This document shows positions 26,525 through 35,729 of a stretch of DNA of 64,000 nucleotides, in pieces; within the stretch, counting starts at the first letter, position 1; each line of letters opens with the position of its first letter. The position numbers were made by a program, and so were the translations under genes. The notes below the pieces were generated by a model. It saw only the letters and a list, made by a program, of their open reading frames with translations, searched no databases and was not told the origin of the DNA. The stretch comes from Pseudomonas guariconensis (GTDB taxonomy: Bacteria > Pseudomonadota > Gammaproteobacteria > Pseudomonadales > Pseudomonadaceae), in NCBI RefSeq assembly GCF_024127895.1, contig NZ_JAMYBK010000007.1:1-64000 (forward strand), in the 5' to 3' direction.

Positions 26525-27529
26525 TCAATGCCCTTTGGGCAGTACCGCCAGGAAATTGCCCCGCGCCACCTTGTCCGCCACCTCTGGCGGCAAGGCATCC
26601 AGGAACGGGTCGAAGGCGTGCATCTGCTCCCCCAGGCTGGAGAACCGCCCGACCACATCGGACCCTAGCATGAAACGATCGGGAAACCGTTTCACGAGCT
26701 CGACCCAAGCCTGCCTGGGCTTGCCCTGCTCATCCAGCAGGTAGGGCTCCAGCACGCTCCAGGACAGGTCGACATACAGGTTCGGATAGTCCTCCAGCAG
26801 CCGGCCCAGCAGCGGCAGGAGGAAGTTCATGCGCGTCTGGTGGCGGTGGATCTCCATGCTGGTCCCGGCATGGGCCCAGATGAAGCGGGTATGCGGATGG
26901 TTGCGCAGCGGCTCCTCGATTTCCGCCAGGTACAGCGGATTACGCTCGCGCTTGGAAGTGACGTTGGAGTGGATCAATACCGGCAGGTCACGCTCGGCCG
27001 CCAGGTGGTAGATCCGGGTCATGGCCTCGTTGTTGGCCCTGGGGGTGTCGCCGGTGGTCAGGGCGGTGAGGTCGTCGTGGCGGGTGAAGACCTCGCCGAT
27101 CCCCTGCCAGAGCCCGGGATACAGGTCGAGCATGCGCTCGATATGGCTGACGGCATTCTTGTCCACCGGGTTGAAGCCACTGAGAAACGGATGGAAGCGA
27201 CGCCGTTGCTCCGGCGGCAGGCGCTCCAGGGCGGCCGCCACATAAACATCGGTAGCGCTGTACCAGTAGGCATCGGCATCATCCCCGGCGTAATAGCGTG
27301 GGCGCTTGGGCTCATCCTCGTGCCATTTCTTGGCCACCGGGATGCCCGAGATCATCGATTGCTCGATCCCCGCCCTGTCCATGGCCTTGAGCAAGGCCGG
27401 CATGCCCTCGCTCTCCTGGAAGAAATCGACGTAATGCAAGTGGGCGTCACTGTAGCGGTAGTCACGTGCCTGCGCGGCCAGGCACAGCCCTCCAGACAAC
27501 AGCAAGCAGGCCAGTGCTCTGGCGATCAT
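26525..27529 (-). CDS. exported amidohydrolase-family protein
   Basis: The product is 334 residues from the ATG at 27529; the open frame far beyond it overlaps the divergent pirin gene and is spurious. A signal peptide (ACLLLSGGLCLAAQARD) is followed by the metal-binding DAHLHY motif, then LIHSNVTSK, FIWAHAGTS and MLGSDVVGRF, which fit the amidohydrolase-2 TIM barrel (ligands H-x-H, H, D). Substrate unknown; a periplasmic location is inferred. Confidence 0.75.
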   Translation of the reverse strand: MIARALACLLLSGGLCLAAQARDYRYSDAHLHYVDFFQESEGMPALLKAMDRAGIEQSMISGIPVAKKWHEDEPKRPRYYAGDDADAYWYSATDVYVAAALERLPPEQRRRFHPFLSGFNPVDKNAVSHIERMLDLYPGLWQGIGEVFTRHDDLTALTTGDTPRANNEAMTRIYHLAAERDLPVLIHSNVTSKRERNPLYLAEIEEPLRNHPHTRFIWAHAGTSMEIHRHQTRMNFLLPLLGRLLEDYPNLYVDLSWSVLEPYLLDEQGKPRQAWVELVKRFPDRFMLGSDVVGRFSSLGEQMHAFDPFLDALPPEVADKVARGNFLAVLPKGH

Positions 27530-27646
27530 GGGCAGCTTCCTTCTCCAAGTACGAACAGAGTAGACCGGCAAGCGCAGCGGACGGTTCAGCGACGGCCGCC
27601 AACCCGCTATGCTTGGGGCATCCACCGCCTTGCCTGGAGCCCTGTC

Positions 27647-28510
27647 ATGAGCAGCCCACTGGTCATCCACCCACGCGCCGAATCGGTCGAGGGCCAGCCC
27701 ATCCTGCGTCCGCTGCCTTCGGCCCAATGCCGCAGCGTCGGCCCCTTCGTGTTCTTCGACCACATGCTGGAGACCGACTACGCACCGGGCAGCGGCATGG
27801 ACATCCGCCAGCACCCGCACATCGGCCTGTCGACCCTGACCTACCTGTTCGAGGGCGAGATCCTGCACAAGGACAGCCTGGGCTCCGAGCAGCGCGTGCT
27901 GCCCGGCGAGGTCAGCTGGATGACCGCCGGCCGCGGCGTCGCCCATGTCGAACGCACTCCCGTGGACAGCGTGGCCGCAGGGTCGCGCCTGCATGGCCTG
28001 CAGGTCTGGCTGGCATCGCCACGCGAGGCCGAGCAGGGGCCGGCCAGCTACAGCCACCACCCAGCGGACAGCCTGCCGGTCAGCGACAGCCTCGGCGTGC
28101 GCATCTGCATGATCGCCGGCGAAGGTTTCTGCCTGCGATCCCCAGTGCCGGTGCTCTCCCCTACCCTCTACGCCCATGTGCGGATGCAGCCGGCCACGAC
28201 CCTGAACGTGCCGACGGAGCATGCGCAGCGTGCCCTGTACCTGCTCGATGGTGAACTGTTGCTCGGAGAGGACGAGGTCGACCCGTGCAGCCTGGTCGTG
28301 CTGCCGGAGGGCGAAGAGGTGACGCTGTACGCGCAAAGCGAATGCCAGCTGGTGCTTATCGGCGGCGCGCCACTGGATGGGCCACGGCGGATGAACTGGA
28401 ACTTCGTGGCCAGCGATCCGGAGCTGATCGAACAGGCCCGTGCGCGCTGGGCGGCGGGTGACTGGCCCAGGGTGCCGGGGGAGACTTCGCGGATCGAACT
28501 GCCTCGCTGA
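27647..28510 (+). CDS. pirin family protein
   Basis: The product is 287 residues. The bicupin metal site is visible in QHPHIGLSTLTYLFEGEI and the following HKDSLG; a second conserved block is MTAGRGVAHVERTP. Pirins bind iron and some act as quercetin dioxygenases or modulate other proteins; a role here cannot be chosen. The ATG at 27647 has GGAG eight bases upstream. It diverges from the amidohydrolase gene. Confidence 0.88.
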   Translation: MSSPLVIHPRAESVEGQPILRPLPSAQCRSVGPFVFFDHMLETDYAPGSGMDIRQHPHIGLSTLTYLFEGEILHKDSLGSEQRVLPGEVSWMTAGRGVAHVERTPVDSVAAGSRLHGLQVWLASPREAEQGPASYSHHPADSLPVSDSLGVRICMIAGEGFCLRSPVPVLSPTLYAHVRMQPATTLNVPTEHAQRALYLLDGELLLGEDEVDPCSLVVLPEGEEVTLYAQSECQLVLIGGAPLDGPRRMNWNFVASDPELIEQARARWAAGDWPRVPGETSRIELPR

Positions 28511-28511
28511 C

Positions 28512-28534
28512 GTGGGGCCGCTTCGCGGCCCCAC
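28512..28534. terminator. bidirectional GC hairpin between convergent genes
   Basis: GTGGGGCCGC and GCGGCCCCAC form a perfect 10-bp stem with a TTC loop. It lies between the ends of the pirin (plus) and dienelactone hydrolase-like (minus) genes. No T-run follows, so it may be a REP-derived stabilising hairpin instead. Confidence 0.55.
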
Positions 28535-28543
28535 CCAGGCACC

Positions 28544-29269
28544 TCAGCCCTGGAAGACCTCCGCCAGCAGGTTGTGCATGGCACGGAAGGCCCGCTCCGA
28601 GGTACGCCGGTCATACTGCATCTTGCCCGGCACGTTCGCCCCAGGATCGGTGAACGAATGCACCGCCCCACCATAGCTGACCAGTTGCCAGTCGACCTTG
28701 GCGGCGTTCATCTCATCCTCGAAGGCCGGCAACTGCTCCTTGGCCACCAATGGGTCGGACGCCCCGTGCAGCACCAGCACCGAACCCTGGATACGCTTGG
28801 CATCGGCCGGGTTCGGCGTGTCCAGGGTGCCGTGGAAGGAGACCGTGGCCTTGAGATCGGCCCCGGCACGGGCCAGTTCCAGGGCGCAACAGCCACCGAA
28901 GCAGAAACCGAAAGCCGCCACCTTGCCCGGCTCCAGCAGCGCCTTCGATTGCCCCAGCAATTGCGCCAGGGCTTCTTCCATGCGCTTGCGCAGCTCGCCG
29001 CGATCGTTCTTCAGCGGCATCATCGCCGCCCCCGCCTCATCGGCGTTGGATGGCCGCACCGATTGCCCATACAGGTCGGCGATCAGCACCACATAGCCTT
29101 TCTCGGCCACTTCCTTGGCGATCCGCTCGGCACCCTCGCCAATCCCCATCCAGTTCGGCGCCATCACCAAGCCCGGCTGAGGCAACGCGCCCGGCGTGTA
29201 GACCAGGCGGCTCTCATAAGCCTTGCCCGACAGGTGATAGACCAGCGACTCGACGATTACCTTGCTCAT
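28544..29269 (-). CDS. dienelactone hydrolase family protein
   Basis: The product is 241 residues from the ATG at 29269, which follows AAGGAGG. The nucleophile is the cysteine of GFCFGGC near residue 119, as in dienelactone hydrolases, with the aspartate in HGASDPLV and histidine in GGAVHSF. Natural substrate unknown; there are no catabolic neighbours to suggest one. Confidence 0.85.
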   Translation of the reverse strand: MSKVIVESLVYHLSGKAYESRLVYTPGALPQPGLVMAPNWMGIGEGAERIAKEVAEKGYVVLIADLYGQSVRPSNADEAGAAMMPLKNDRGELRKRMEEALAQLLGQSKALLEPGKVAAFGFCFGGCCALELARAGADLKATVSFHGTLDTPNPADAKRIQGSVLVLHGASDPLVAKEQLPAFEDEMNAAKVDWQLVSYGGAVHSFTDPGANVPGKMQYDRRTSERAFRAMHNLLAEVFQG

Positions 29270-29292
29270 CAAACCCTCCTTGCACCATGAAA

Positions 29293-29521
29293 AAAGCCCG
29301 CCGAAGCGCAATGTCAGTCAGTTAAGCGGCGCTTTGTCATTTTTGGGGCTACCTTGCAGCCCATCGCCGGCAAAGCCGGCTCCCACAGGGACCGCGGCGA
29401 CCACACATGATGCGGTTTGCACGGACAATGTGGGAGCCGGCTTGCCGGCGATGGGGCGCGAAGCGGCCCCAAATGGCAACTGAAAGTCTTAACTGACCGG
29501 CATTGCGCCGAAGCGGGCTTT
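29293..29521 (-). terminator. htpG terminator split by an inserted element
   Basis: AAAGCCCGC (29293-29301) and GCGGGCTTT (29513-29521) are the two arms of a perfect stem whose CGAA loop is now occupied by the ~197-bp element. Removing the element and one 10-bp direct repeat restores a compact A-tract/T-tract hairpin just downstream of htpG. Confidence 0.65.
29309..29505. mobile_element. MITE-like element with internal REP pair, copy 1
   Basis: The element is 197 bp. Its ends, CAATGTCAGTCAGTTAAG and the reverse complement CAATGCCGGTCAGTTAAG, match at 16 of 18 positions. It is flanked by identical 10-bp direct repeats CGCCGAAGCG (29299-29308 and 29506-29515). Inside are two head-to-head Pseudomonas REP units (catcgccggcaaagccggct and its partner at ~29430-29455). 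It has no coding capacity. A copy with about eight differences, in inverted orientation, is at 48747-48941. Confidence 0.75.
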
Positions 29522-29533
29522 CCTTGCATCAAC

Positions 29534-31441
29534 TCAAGCAGACAGCTCGACCAGCAGCTTGTTCAGGCGACGAACGTAGGCCGCCGGATCCTTCAGGCTG
29601 TCACCGGCCGCCAGGGCCGCCTGGTCGAACAGGATGTGCGACAGCTCGGCGAAGCGATCCTCGCTCTGCTCGTTGTCCAGCTTCTCGATCAGCGGGTGGC
29701 CCGGGTTGAACTCGAAGATCGGCTTGGCTTCCGGTACCTTCTGCCCGCTGGCTTCGAGGATCTGGCGCATCTGCAGGCCCAGGTCCTGTTCGCCGATGGC
29801 CAGGATCGCCGGCGAGTCGGTCAGGCGGTGAGAGACCCGCACCTCGGCGACGCTGTCGCCCAGCGCGGTCTTCAGGCGCTCGACCAGGCCTTCCTTCTCC
29901 TTGGCAATCTCTTCCTGGGCTTTCTTGTCTTCTTCGGAATCCAACTGGCCCAGGTCCAGGTCGCCGCGGGCGACATCGACGAAGCCCTTGCCGTCGAACT
30001 CGTTGAGGTAGCTCATCAGCCACTCGTCGATGCGGTCGGTCAGCAGCAGGACCTCGATGCCCTTCTTGCGGAAGACTTCCAGGTGCGGGCTGTTCTTGAC
30101 CTGCGCGTAGGTTTCGCCGGTCAGGTAGTAGATCTTGTCCTGGCCTTCCTTGGCGCGGGCCAGGTAGTCGGCCAGGGCGACGCTCTGCTCGCCACTGTCG
30201 TCATGAGTGGAGGCAAAGCGCAGCAGGCCGGCGATCTTCTCCTTGTTGGCGAAGTCCTCGGCCGGGCCCTCTTTCATCACCTGACCGAAGTTCTTCCAGA
30301 AGCCCTTGTACTGCTCGGGCTCGTTCTTCGCCAGCTTCTCCAGCATGTCCAGCACGCGCTTGGTCAGGGCCGTCTTCATCGAATCGATGATCGGGTCCTT
30401 CTGCAGGATCTCGCGGGAGACGTTCAGCGACAGGTCGTTGGAGTCGACCACACCCTTGATGAAACGCAGGTACAGCGGCAGGAACGACTCGGCCTGGTCC
30501 ATGATGAACACGCGCTGCACGTACAGTTTCAGGCCGCGTGGCGCTTCGCGCTGGTACAGGTCGAACGGCGCACGGGCCGGCACGTACAGCAGCGAGTTGT
30601 ATTCCAGCTTGCCTTCGACCTTGTTGTGGCTCCAGGCCAGCGGGTTCTCGAAGTCGTGGGCGATGTGCTTGTAGAACTCCTGGTACTCCTCGTCCTTGAC
30701 CTCGGTGCGCGGACGGGTCCACAGGGCGCTGGCGCGGTTGACGGTTTCCCATTCCTGGGCCGGCTGCTCCTCGCCCTCGGCGGCCGCAGGCTGCTGCTTG
30801 GGCAGCTCGATCGGCAGGGCGATGTGGTCGGAGTATTTCTTGACGATGTTGCGCAGGCGCCAGCCGTCGGCGAACTCTTCCTCGCCCTTCTTCAGGTGCA
30901 GGACGATACGGGTGCCGCGCTGGGGCTTGTCGACGGTGGCGACTTCGAACTCGCCCTCGCCCTTGGACGACCAGTGCACACCCTCGGCGGCTGGCAAGCC
31001 GGCGCGACGGCTGAAGACGTCGACCTTGTCGGCGACGATGAACGCCGAATAGAAGCCGACGCCGAACTGGCCGATCAGGTGCGAGTCCTTCTTCTGGTCA
31101 CCGGTCAGGCTCTTCATGAAGTCGGCGGTGCCGGACTTGGCGATGGTGCCCAGGTGGGTGATGACGTCCTCGCGGCTCATGCCGATACCGTTGTCCTCGA
31201 GGGTCACGGTGCCGGCATCCTTGTCGAAGCTCACGCGGATCTTCAGATCGGCATCGCCCTCGAGCAGTTCAGGCTTGGCCAGGGCCTCGAAACGCAGCTT
31301 GTCGGCGGCGTCGGAGGCGTTGGAGATCAGTTCGCGCAGGAAGATCTCCTTGTTCGAGTACAGCGAATGGATCATGAGGTGCAGCAGTTGCTTCACCTCG
31401 GTCTGGAAGCCCAGGGTTTCTTTTTGAGTCTCCACACTCAT
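29534..31441 (-). CDS. htpG: molecular chaperone HtpG (bacterial Hsp90)
   Basis: The product is 635 residues. The N-terminal ATPase shows [19 protein letters not shown] and [11 protein letters not shown], followed by middle and C-terminal domains of normal length. HtpG is an ATP-dependent cytosolic chaperone. The ATG at 31441 begins [12 protein letters not shown], the usual HtpG start; the frame upstream overlaps the thioesterase gene. Its original terminator seems to be the hairpin split at 29293-29521. Confidence 0.96.
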   Translation of the reverse strand: MSVETQKETLGFQTEVKQLLHLMIHSLYSNKEIFLRELISNASDAADKLRFEALAKPELLEGDADLKIRVSFDKDAGTVTLEDNGIGMSREDVITHLGTIAKSGTADFMKSLTGDQKKDSHLIGQFGVGFYSAFIVADKVDVFSRRAGLPAAEGVHWSSKGEGEFEVATVDKPQRGTRIVLHLKKGEEEFADGWRLRNIVKKYSDHIALPIELPKQQPAAAEGEEQPAQEWETVNRASALWTRPRTEVKDEEYQEFYKHIAHDFENPLAWSHNKVEGKLEYNSLLYVPARAPFDLYQREAPRGLKLYVQRVFIMDQAESFLPLYLRFIKGVVDSNDLSLNVSREILQKDPIIDSMKTALTKRVLDMLEKLAKNEPEQYKGFWKNFGQVMKEGPAEDFANKEKIAGLLRFASTHDDSGEQSVALADYLARAKEGQDKIYYLTGETYAQVKNSPHLEVFRKKGIEVLLLTDRIDEWLMSYLNEFDGKGFVDVARGDLDLGQLDSEEDKKAQEEIAKEKEGLVERLKTALGDSVAEVRVSHRLTDSPAILAIGEQDLGLQMRQILEASGQKVPEAKPIFEFNPGHPLIEKLDNEQSEDRFAELSHILFDQAALAAGDSLKDPAAYVRRLNKLLVELSA

Positions 31442-31536
31442 GGTCTTCAAAACTCCGATCTGATTGCAGTTGTCGCCTGGCGGCCGCGGTGGCCTGCGTT
31501 GAATGGCGGATGTCCTGCAGATGGGGGCTCGCTTGG

Positions 31537-31995
31537 CTATTTCAAGGGCTTTTCCGGTTCGATCTTGAAATGGGCCCGGGCAGTGGCGATCGGCGAGTCG
31601 CGATCGCCCTGCCAGGCGGTGATGGCGACGTTGGTCACCCGGCGGCCCTGGCGCCACAGCTGGCACTGGGCGAAAGTGTCGCGGTAGTGCCCGGCCCGCA
31701 GGTAATCGATGGAGAAGTCTATGATCTTCGGGATACTGGCGCTTTCGCTGTAGATCAGCAGGTACAGCGCCGCCGACAGCTCCATGAAGCCTGCGATCAC
31801 GCCGCCATGGATCGCTGGCAGCAATGGGTTGCCGATGTTGTCCTGGCTGGCAGGCAGGCGGAACAGCAGGTCGTCGCCCTGGCGCTCGCATTCGATGCCG
31901 ATCAGCCCGGCATAGGGGATCAACGCCAGCAAGGGCCGGTAGTCACCGACGGCATGGGCCTGGTTGAGACGTTCGCGGACATCCCGTGGAATCAT
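31537..31995 (-). CDS. PaaI-type hotdog thioesterase
   Basis: The product is 152 residues. The hotdog-fold motif [15 protein letters not shown] near 66 includes the usual HGG and an acidic residue. Probable acyl-CoA thioesterase of unknown specificity. Its ATG overlaps the stop of the preceding thioesterase gene by four bases (ATGA), and AAGGAGAG lies upstream. The two paralogous genes in tandem may form a heteromer; that is inference. Confidence 0.75.
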   Translation of the reverse strand: MIPRDVRERLNQAHAVGDYRPLLALIPYAGLIGIECERQGDDLLFRLPASQDNIGNPLLPAIHGGVIAGFMELSAALYLLIYSESASIPKIIDFSIDYLRAGHYRDTFAQCQLWRQGRRVTNVAITAWQGDRDSPIATARAHFKIEPEKPLK

Positions 31996-32468
31996 GCCCT
32001 GCTCTCCTTGAGGCTGTTGCCGAAATGGATTCCGCCCTTGACCTGCGAGCCCAAGCGCATGAAGGTGCCGACCACCTGGCAGATCGGCTGCGCGGAGTCG
32101 TCCTGGTAGGCCGTGCCACGGGTGAAGATCACGTCGCGGGTCACCCGGTAGCATTGGGCATGGCCGAAGATGTCCTTGCCCGCCTGGGCCGGATGCATGT
32201 AGTCGATGCGCAGGTCGAGGGTCGGGCAGACTTCGAAGCGCGGCAGCGCGCACAAGGTCGCCATGCCGCAGGTGGTGTCCATCAGCGTGGTCAGGGCGCC
32301 GCCATGGACGGCGCCAGTCTGCGGGTTGCCGACGATCGCCGGCGACCAGGGCAGAACCAGGGTCATGCCGTCGGCATCGGCATGATGCACACGCATCTGC
32401 AACAGCTGGCAATGTTTCAAGGCCGACAAGAAACGTTCGGCCATGGCCATCAAGGTCGTATCGGTCAT
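31992..32468 (-). CDS. PaaI-type hotdog thioesterase
   Basis: The product is 158 residues with the motif GAVHGGALTTLMDTTCGMA near 52, typical of PaaI/YdiI-like acyl-CoA thioesterases. It is the first of a coupled pair. Substrate unknown. Confidence 0.78.
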   Translation of the reverse strand: MTDTTLMAMAERFLSALKHCQLLQMRVHHADADGMTLVLPWSPAIVGNPQTGAVHGGALTTLMDTTCGMATLCALPRFEVCPTLDLRIDYMHPAQAGKDIFGHAQCYRVTRDVIFTRGTAYQDDSAQPICQVVGTFMRLGSQVKGGIHFGNSLKESRA

Positions 32469-32625
32469 CTGCGGCTATTTCCGTGATCGATTTCACAGCG
32501 GCATGAAAACGGTGAAAAGTCCATATAGATCCGCGTGTTATATATCTGACATGTTTGCGGAACTTATTCCGCTTACTTGAACTCGAAGGAACAAGTCAGT
32601 TATTCCACCAAGGAGAGACACCCCC

Positions 32626-32928
32626 ATGCGTAAACCTTTTGCTTTTGCTCTGATGCTGGCCGCTGCCATGGGTCTGGCCGCTTGCGACAAAGCGAGCGAG
32701 GACAAAGCCCAGGACGCACAGCAACACGCCGAGCAAGCCCAGGAGAAGATGGGCGAAGCTCAGGATAAGATGAACGAGGCCGCCAAGGAAAACGCCGAAG
32801 CCGCCAAAGATCAGGCCGAAGCGCAGCAGAAGGCCGCCGAGGAAGCCGCCCCGGCTACGCCGGCTCCGGAAACCGCACCTGCCACCCCTGCTCCGGACAC
32901 CGCGCCGACCGAGCCAGCCAAGCAGTAA
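32626..32928 (+). CDS. small alanine-rich lipoprotein
   Basis: The product is 100 residues. A lipobox (GLAAC) places the lipidated cysteine at residue 20. Residues ~25-75 are rich in A, E, K and Q with a helical, coiled-coil-like pattern (AEQAQEKMGEAQDKMNEAAK), and the tail repeats APETAPATPAPDTAPTEP. AAGGAGAG lies before the ATG and a perfect terminator follows, so it is a monocistronic gene. The family is unrecognised; an envelope or periplasmic spacer role is only a guess. Confidence 0.8.
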   Translation: MRKPFAFALMLAAAMGLAACDKASEDKAQDAQQHAEQAQEKMGEAQDKMNEAAKENAEAAKDQAEAQQKAAEEAAPATPAPETAPATPAPDTAPTEPAKQ

Positions 32929-32938
32929 GCGGCACATA

Positions 32939-32969
32939 CAAAAAAACCCGACATTGTCGGGTTTTTTTG
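32939..32969 (+). terminator. intrinsic terminator of the small lipoprotein gene
   Basis: AAAAAACCCGAC and GTCGGGTTTTTTT form a 12-bp stem with a small ATT loop and T-run. With A- and T-tracts on both sides it can also serve the converging DUF599 gene. Confidence 0.9.
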
Positions 32970-32994
32970 TGCCTGGCGCTTTAGATGAAACGCT

Positions 32995-33744
32995 TCAGTT
33001 AATGCTACCGGTACTTTCCTTGCCCGCGTCCTGCGGTACATGTTCCGTCGGCGTGAAGACCATGACGTCCAGTACATCGGAGTGGAATTCCCGGCGATAG
33101 AGGATAAATACCACACCAACGCTCATGGCCATGAACAGCCATGGGCTGATGAACCAGCTCAACATGGCCATGCCGAAATAATACGAACGCAGGCCGAAGT
33201 TGAACTGGTTGGCTGCCAGCGACAATACCCGGGCCGCCCGCGATGCGAATGCCTTGCGCTCCAGTTCGTTGACCTGGCGCTCACCGACCATGGGCGCCGA
33301 GCCGACCAGCACGGCGGCGAAGTTGTACTGGCGCATGCACCAACTGAAAGTGAAGAAGGCATAGACGAACACCATCGCCAGGCACAGCAGCTTGATTTCC
33401 GACATCCCCTGGGAGGCCTGCTGTACCAGCGGCAGGTCCGCCAGCAGCGACAACGCCCGGTCCGAGGCGCCCAGCACGGTGAGGATGCCGGCCAGGATGA
33501 TCAGCGTACTGGAGGCGAAGAACGAGGCATTGCGCTCCAGGTTGCCGATCACGCTGGCGTCGGCGATGCGGTTGTCGCGCAGCAGCATGCGGCGCATCCA
33601 GTCTTCCCGGTAGAGGTGCAGCACACTGGCCAGGCAGGCGGTGTCACGGCCTTTCCAGATGGCATAGCGGGTGTAGCCGCCCCAGCAAAGGGCGAACCAG
33701 CAAACCGCCAGCAGGTTGCTCAGATTGCTTTGTATGAAGCTCAT
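32995..33744 (-). CDS. DUF599 family membrane protein
   Basis: The product is 249 residues from the ATG at 33744 (GGAG five bases upstream). Four membrane segments are seen (about 8-25, 73-93, 118-136, 190-212). ERNASFFASSTLIILAGIL and NQFNFGLRSYYFGMA are motifs I associate with DUF599. Function unknown. The longer open frame to 33954 lacks a start with a ribosome site. Confidence 0.75.
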   Translation of the reverse strand: MSFIQSNLSNLLAVCWFALCWGGYTRYAIWKGRDTACLASVLHLYREDWMRRMLLRDNRIADASVIGNLERNASFFASSTLIILAGILTVLGASDRALSLLADLPLVQQASQGMSEIKLLCLAMVFVYAFFTFSWCMRQYNFAAVLVGSAPMVGERQVNELERKAFASRAARVLSLAANQFNFGLRSYYFGMAMLSWFISPWLFMAMSVGVVFILYRREFHSDVLDVMVFTPTEHVPQDAGKESTGSIN

Positions 33745-33892
33745 GCAGGCTCCTGATCGTTCCGGTGCACAGAATGATATAGACCGGCTTTCGACGCTCG
33801 GTCGACGGAAAAGGCACGCCTTGGTCGTAAAAAATCCAGGAGGAGATGGGGTTAAGACTGTCAGGCACCCTACCGGGGCCGCTCCGCGCGCC

Positions 33893-33918
33893 AATGTTGC
33901 TAACCGACCGGTATTGGG
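33893..33918. repeat. degenerate end of the MITE-like element
   Basis: TAACCGACCGGTATTG (33901-33916) matches the element end TAACTGACCGGCATTG at 14 of 16 positions, and a REP-like GGGGCCGCTCCGCGCGCC precedes it. It looks like a solo or eroded end of the same family. Confidence 0.4.
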
Positions 33919-33929
33919 ACCTGCGATGA

Positions 33930-33964
33930 AAAAACCCCGTGCCCTTGCGGACACGGGGTTTCGG
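33930..33964 (-). terminator. intrinsic terminator of brnQ
   Basis: AAACCCCGTG and CACGGGGTTT form a 10-bp stem around a CCCTTGCGGA loop; read on the minus strand it ends in TTTTTT. It lies about 60 bases beyond the brnQ stop. Confidence 0.85.
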
Positions 33965-34026
33965 TCTCGACCATCGACGGGCGCCCTTCGGCTTGTGGCC
34001 GGCGCCCACCTGACGGTGTCAACGCA

Positions 34027-35340
34027 TCACGCCAGCGCCTCGCGCGGCTTGCCGAGCATACGGTCGCAGGCCACGGCAGCGGCCAGGGTGATCACCGACG
34101 GCACCAACCAGGCCAGGCCCTGCTCGCTCAGCGGCAGGTGCGCCATGGCATCCGGCAGGAGGTGCGCCAGGCTGCTGCCCTTGATCGCATCGACCATGCC
34201 GAACAGCAGGGATACCAGCATCACCGGCGCCAGGATGCGCACCGGCGAGTTCCACAGCTCCTTGCAGAAGCTCAGGCCCACCACCACGATGCAGGGCGGG
34301 TAGATGGCGGTCAGCACCGGGATCGAGAACAGGATCAGCTTGGTCAGGCCCAGGTTGGAGATCAGCAGCGAGAAACCAGCGAGAATCACCACCAGCGCAC
34401 GGTACGACAGCGGCAGGATCTGGCTGAAGTACTCCGCGCAAGCGCAGGTCAGGCCGACCGCGGTGACCAGGCAGGCCAGGGCGATCAGCACGGCCAGGAA
34501 GCCGCTGCCCAGCGAGCCGAAGGTGTGCTGCACGTAGGCATGCAGAACCGCCGCGCCGTTGGTGGCGCCCATGGCGATGTCATGGCTGCCGGCACCCAGG
34601 CGGAACAGGCTGATGTACACCAGGGCCAGGCCCACACCGGCGATCAGGCCCGCGATGATGGCGTAGCGGGTGATCAGCTTCGGCGACTCGACGCCCCGGG
34701 AACGGATGGCGTTGACGATGACGATGCCGAAGACCAGCGCACCCAGGGTGTCCATGGTCAGGTAGCCGTTGATGAAGCCCTGGGAGAACGGTGAGGCCAC
34801 GTAGGCCGGTTGCGCCTCGCCGATGGTCCCGGCCGGCAACGCGAAGGCAGCGATGCCCAGCACGGCCAGGGCGATGATCTTCAGCGGCGCGAGGAAGCGG
34901 CCGACGGTGTCGAGCAGCTTGCCCGGGTACATGGACACCGCCAGCACCACCAGGAAATACACCAGGCTGTAGATGAACAACGCCAGCGGGCTTTCACCGG
35001 TCAGCGGCGCCACGCCCACCTCGAAGGACACGGTGGCGGTGCGTGGGGTGGCGAACAGCGGGCCGACCGACAGGTAGCACACGGCAGCCAGCAGGCCGCC
35101 GAAGAACTTGCCGATCGGGCTGCTCAGGGCGTCCATGCCGCCACCGACCTTGGCCAGGGCGACCACGGTGATGACCGGCAGGCCAACGGCCGTGACCAAA
35201 AAGCCCAGTGCCGCCATCCACACGTGCGGACCGGCTTGCAGACCGACGATGGGCGGGAAGATGATATTGCCAGCGCCGACGAACAGCGCGAACGTCATAA
35301 AGCCAAGCGCCAGGATGTCCTGGCCTTTTAACACTTTCAT
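34027..35340 (-). CDS. brnQ: branched-chain amino acid cation symporter (BrnQ/BraB family)
   Basis: The product is 437 residues, a twelve-helix inner-membrane carrier of the LIVCS family ([20 protein letters not shown] near 20 is diagnostic). It imports leucine, isoleucine and valine with sodium or protons. It is monocistronic with its own terminator. Pseudomonads often have paralogues (braB, braZ), so the exact orthologue is not certain. Confidence 0.92.
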   Translation of the reverse strand: MKVLKGQDILALGFMTFALFVGAGNIIFPPIVGLQAGPHVWMAALGFLVTAVGLPVITVVALAKVGGGMDALSSPIGKFFGGLLAAVCYLSVGPLFATPRTATVSFEVGVAPLTGESPLALFIYSLVYFLVVLAVSMYPGKLLDTVGRFLAPLKIIALAVLGIAAFALPAGTIGEAQPAYVASPFSQGFINGYLTMDTLGALVFGIVIVNAIRSRGVESPKLITRYAIIAGLIAGVGLALVYISLFRLGAGSHDIAMGATNGAAVLHAYVQHTFGSLGSGFLAVLIALACLVTAVGLTCACAEYFSQILPLSYRALVVILAGFSLLISNLGLTKLILFSIPVLTAIYPPCIVVVGLSFCKELWNSPVRILAPVMLVSLLFGMVDAIKGSSLAHLLPDAMAHLPLSEQGLAWLVPSVITLAAAVACDRMLGKPREALA

Positions 35341-35678
35341 TTAAGGAAGTACCACACTGCTGAAATCGGGATTCGTGAGGGGATTTCCCCATGGGTCGGG
35401 GGAAATGCTGCCCGGCTTGATGAGCCAGACCCGTTTAGCGTGTCGTTCCCTTTTGGGGTACGGGCACAGAGTGAGCGCGTAGGGTAACCGTTTTACCCAG
35501 CAAACGCACTGGTACAGTCGTGCTTGTCCGATGTGCGTATGTTCTTGTCGTCTGGGTGACTCTGAGCTGCGAGAATTCTCTCAGGCACCTGATGAGATGT
35601 CTGTCTGAAAATTCCTATCAAACCGATCGAATTCATCGTGCATGACGCAGGGGGCGTTGAATCCCTGCTCGCAAGAAA
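35341..35678. other. intergenic region upstream of brnQ
   Basis: No credible gene. ATTTCCCC (35383-35390) and GGGGAAAT (35399-35406) can form a small hairpin about 45 bases upstream of brnQ, possibly in its leader. The rest (35410-35670) shows nothing I can name. Confidence 0.4.
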
Positions 35679-35708
35679 CACAAAGGCCACCCGAAGGTGG
35701 CCTTTGTG
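35679..35708 (-). terminator. terminator at the end of the sdh-suc operon
   Basis: CACAAAGGCCACC and GGTGGCCTTTGTG form a perfect 13-bp stem with a CGAA loop, 22 bases after the sucD stop. Confidence 0.85.
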
Positions 35709-35729
35709 TTGCGTGGGGGGTAAAGCGTA

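Noticed and set aside
28512..28534. Another copy of the MITE-like element
   Set aside because: Only a single REP-like hairpin; no inverted ends or direct repeats flank it.
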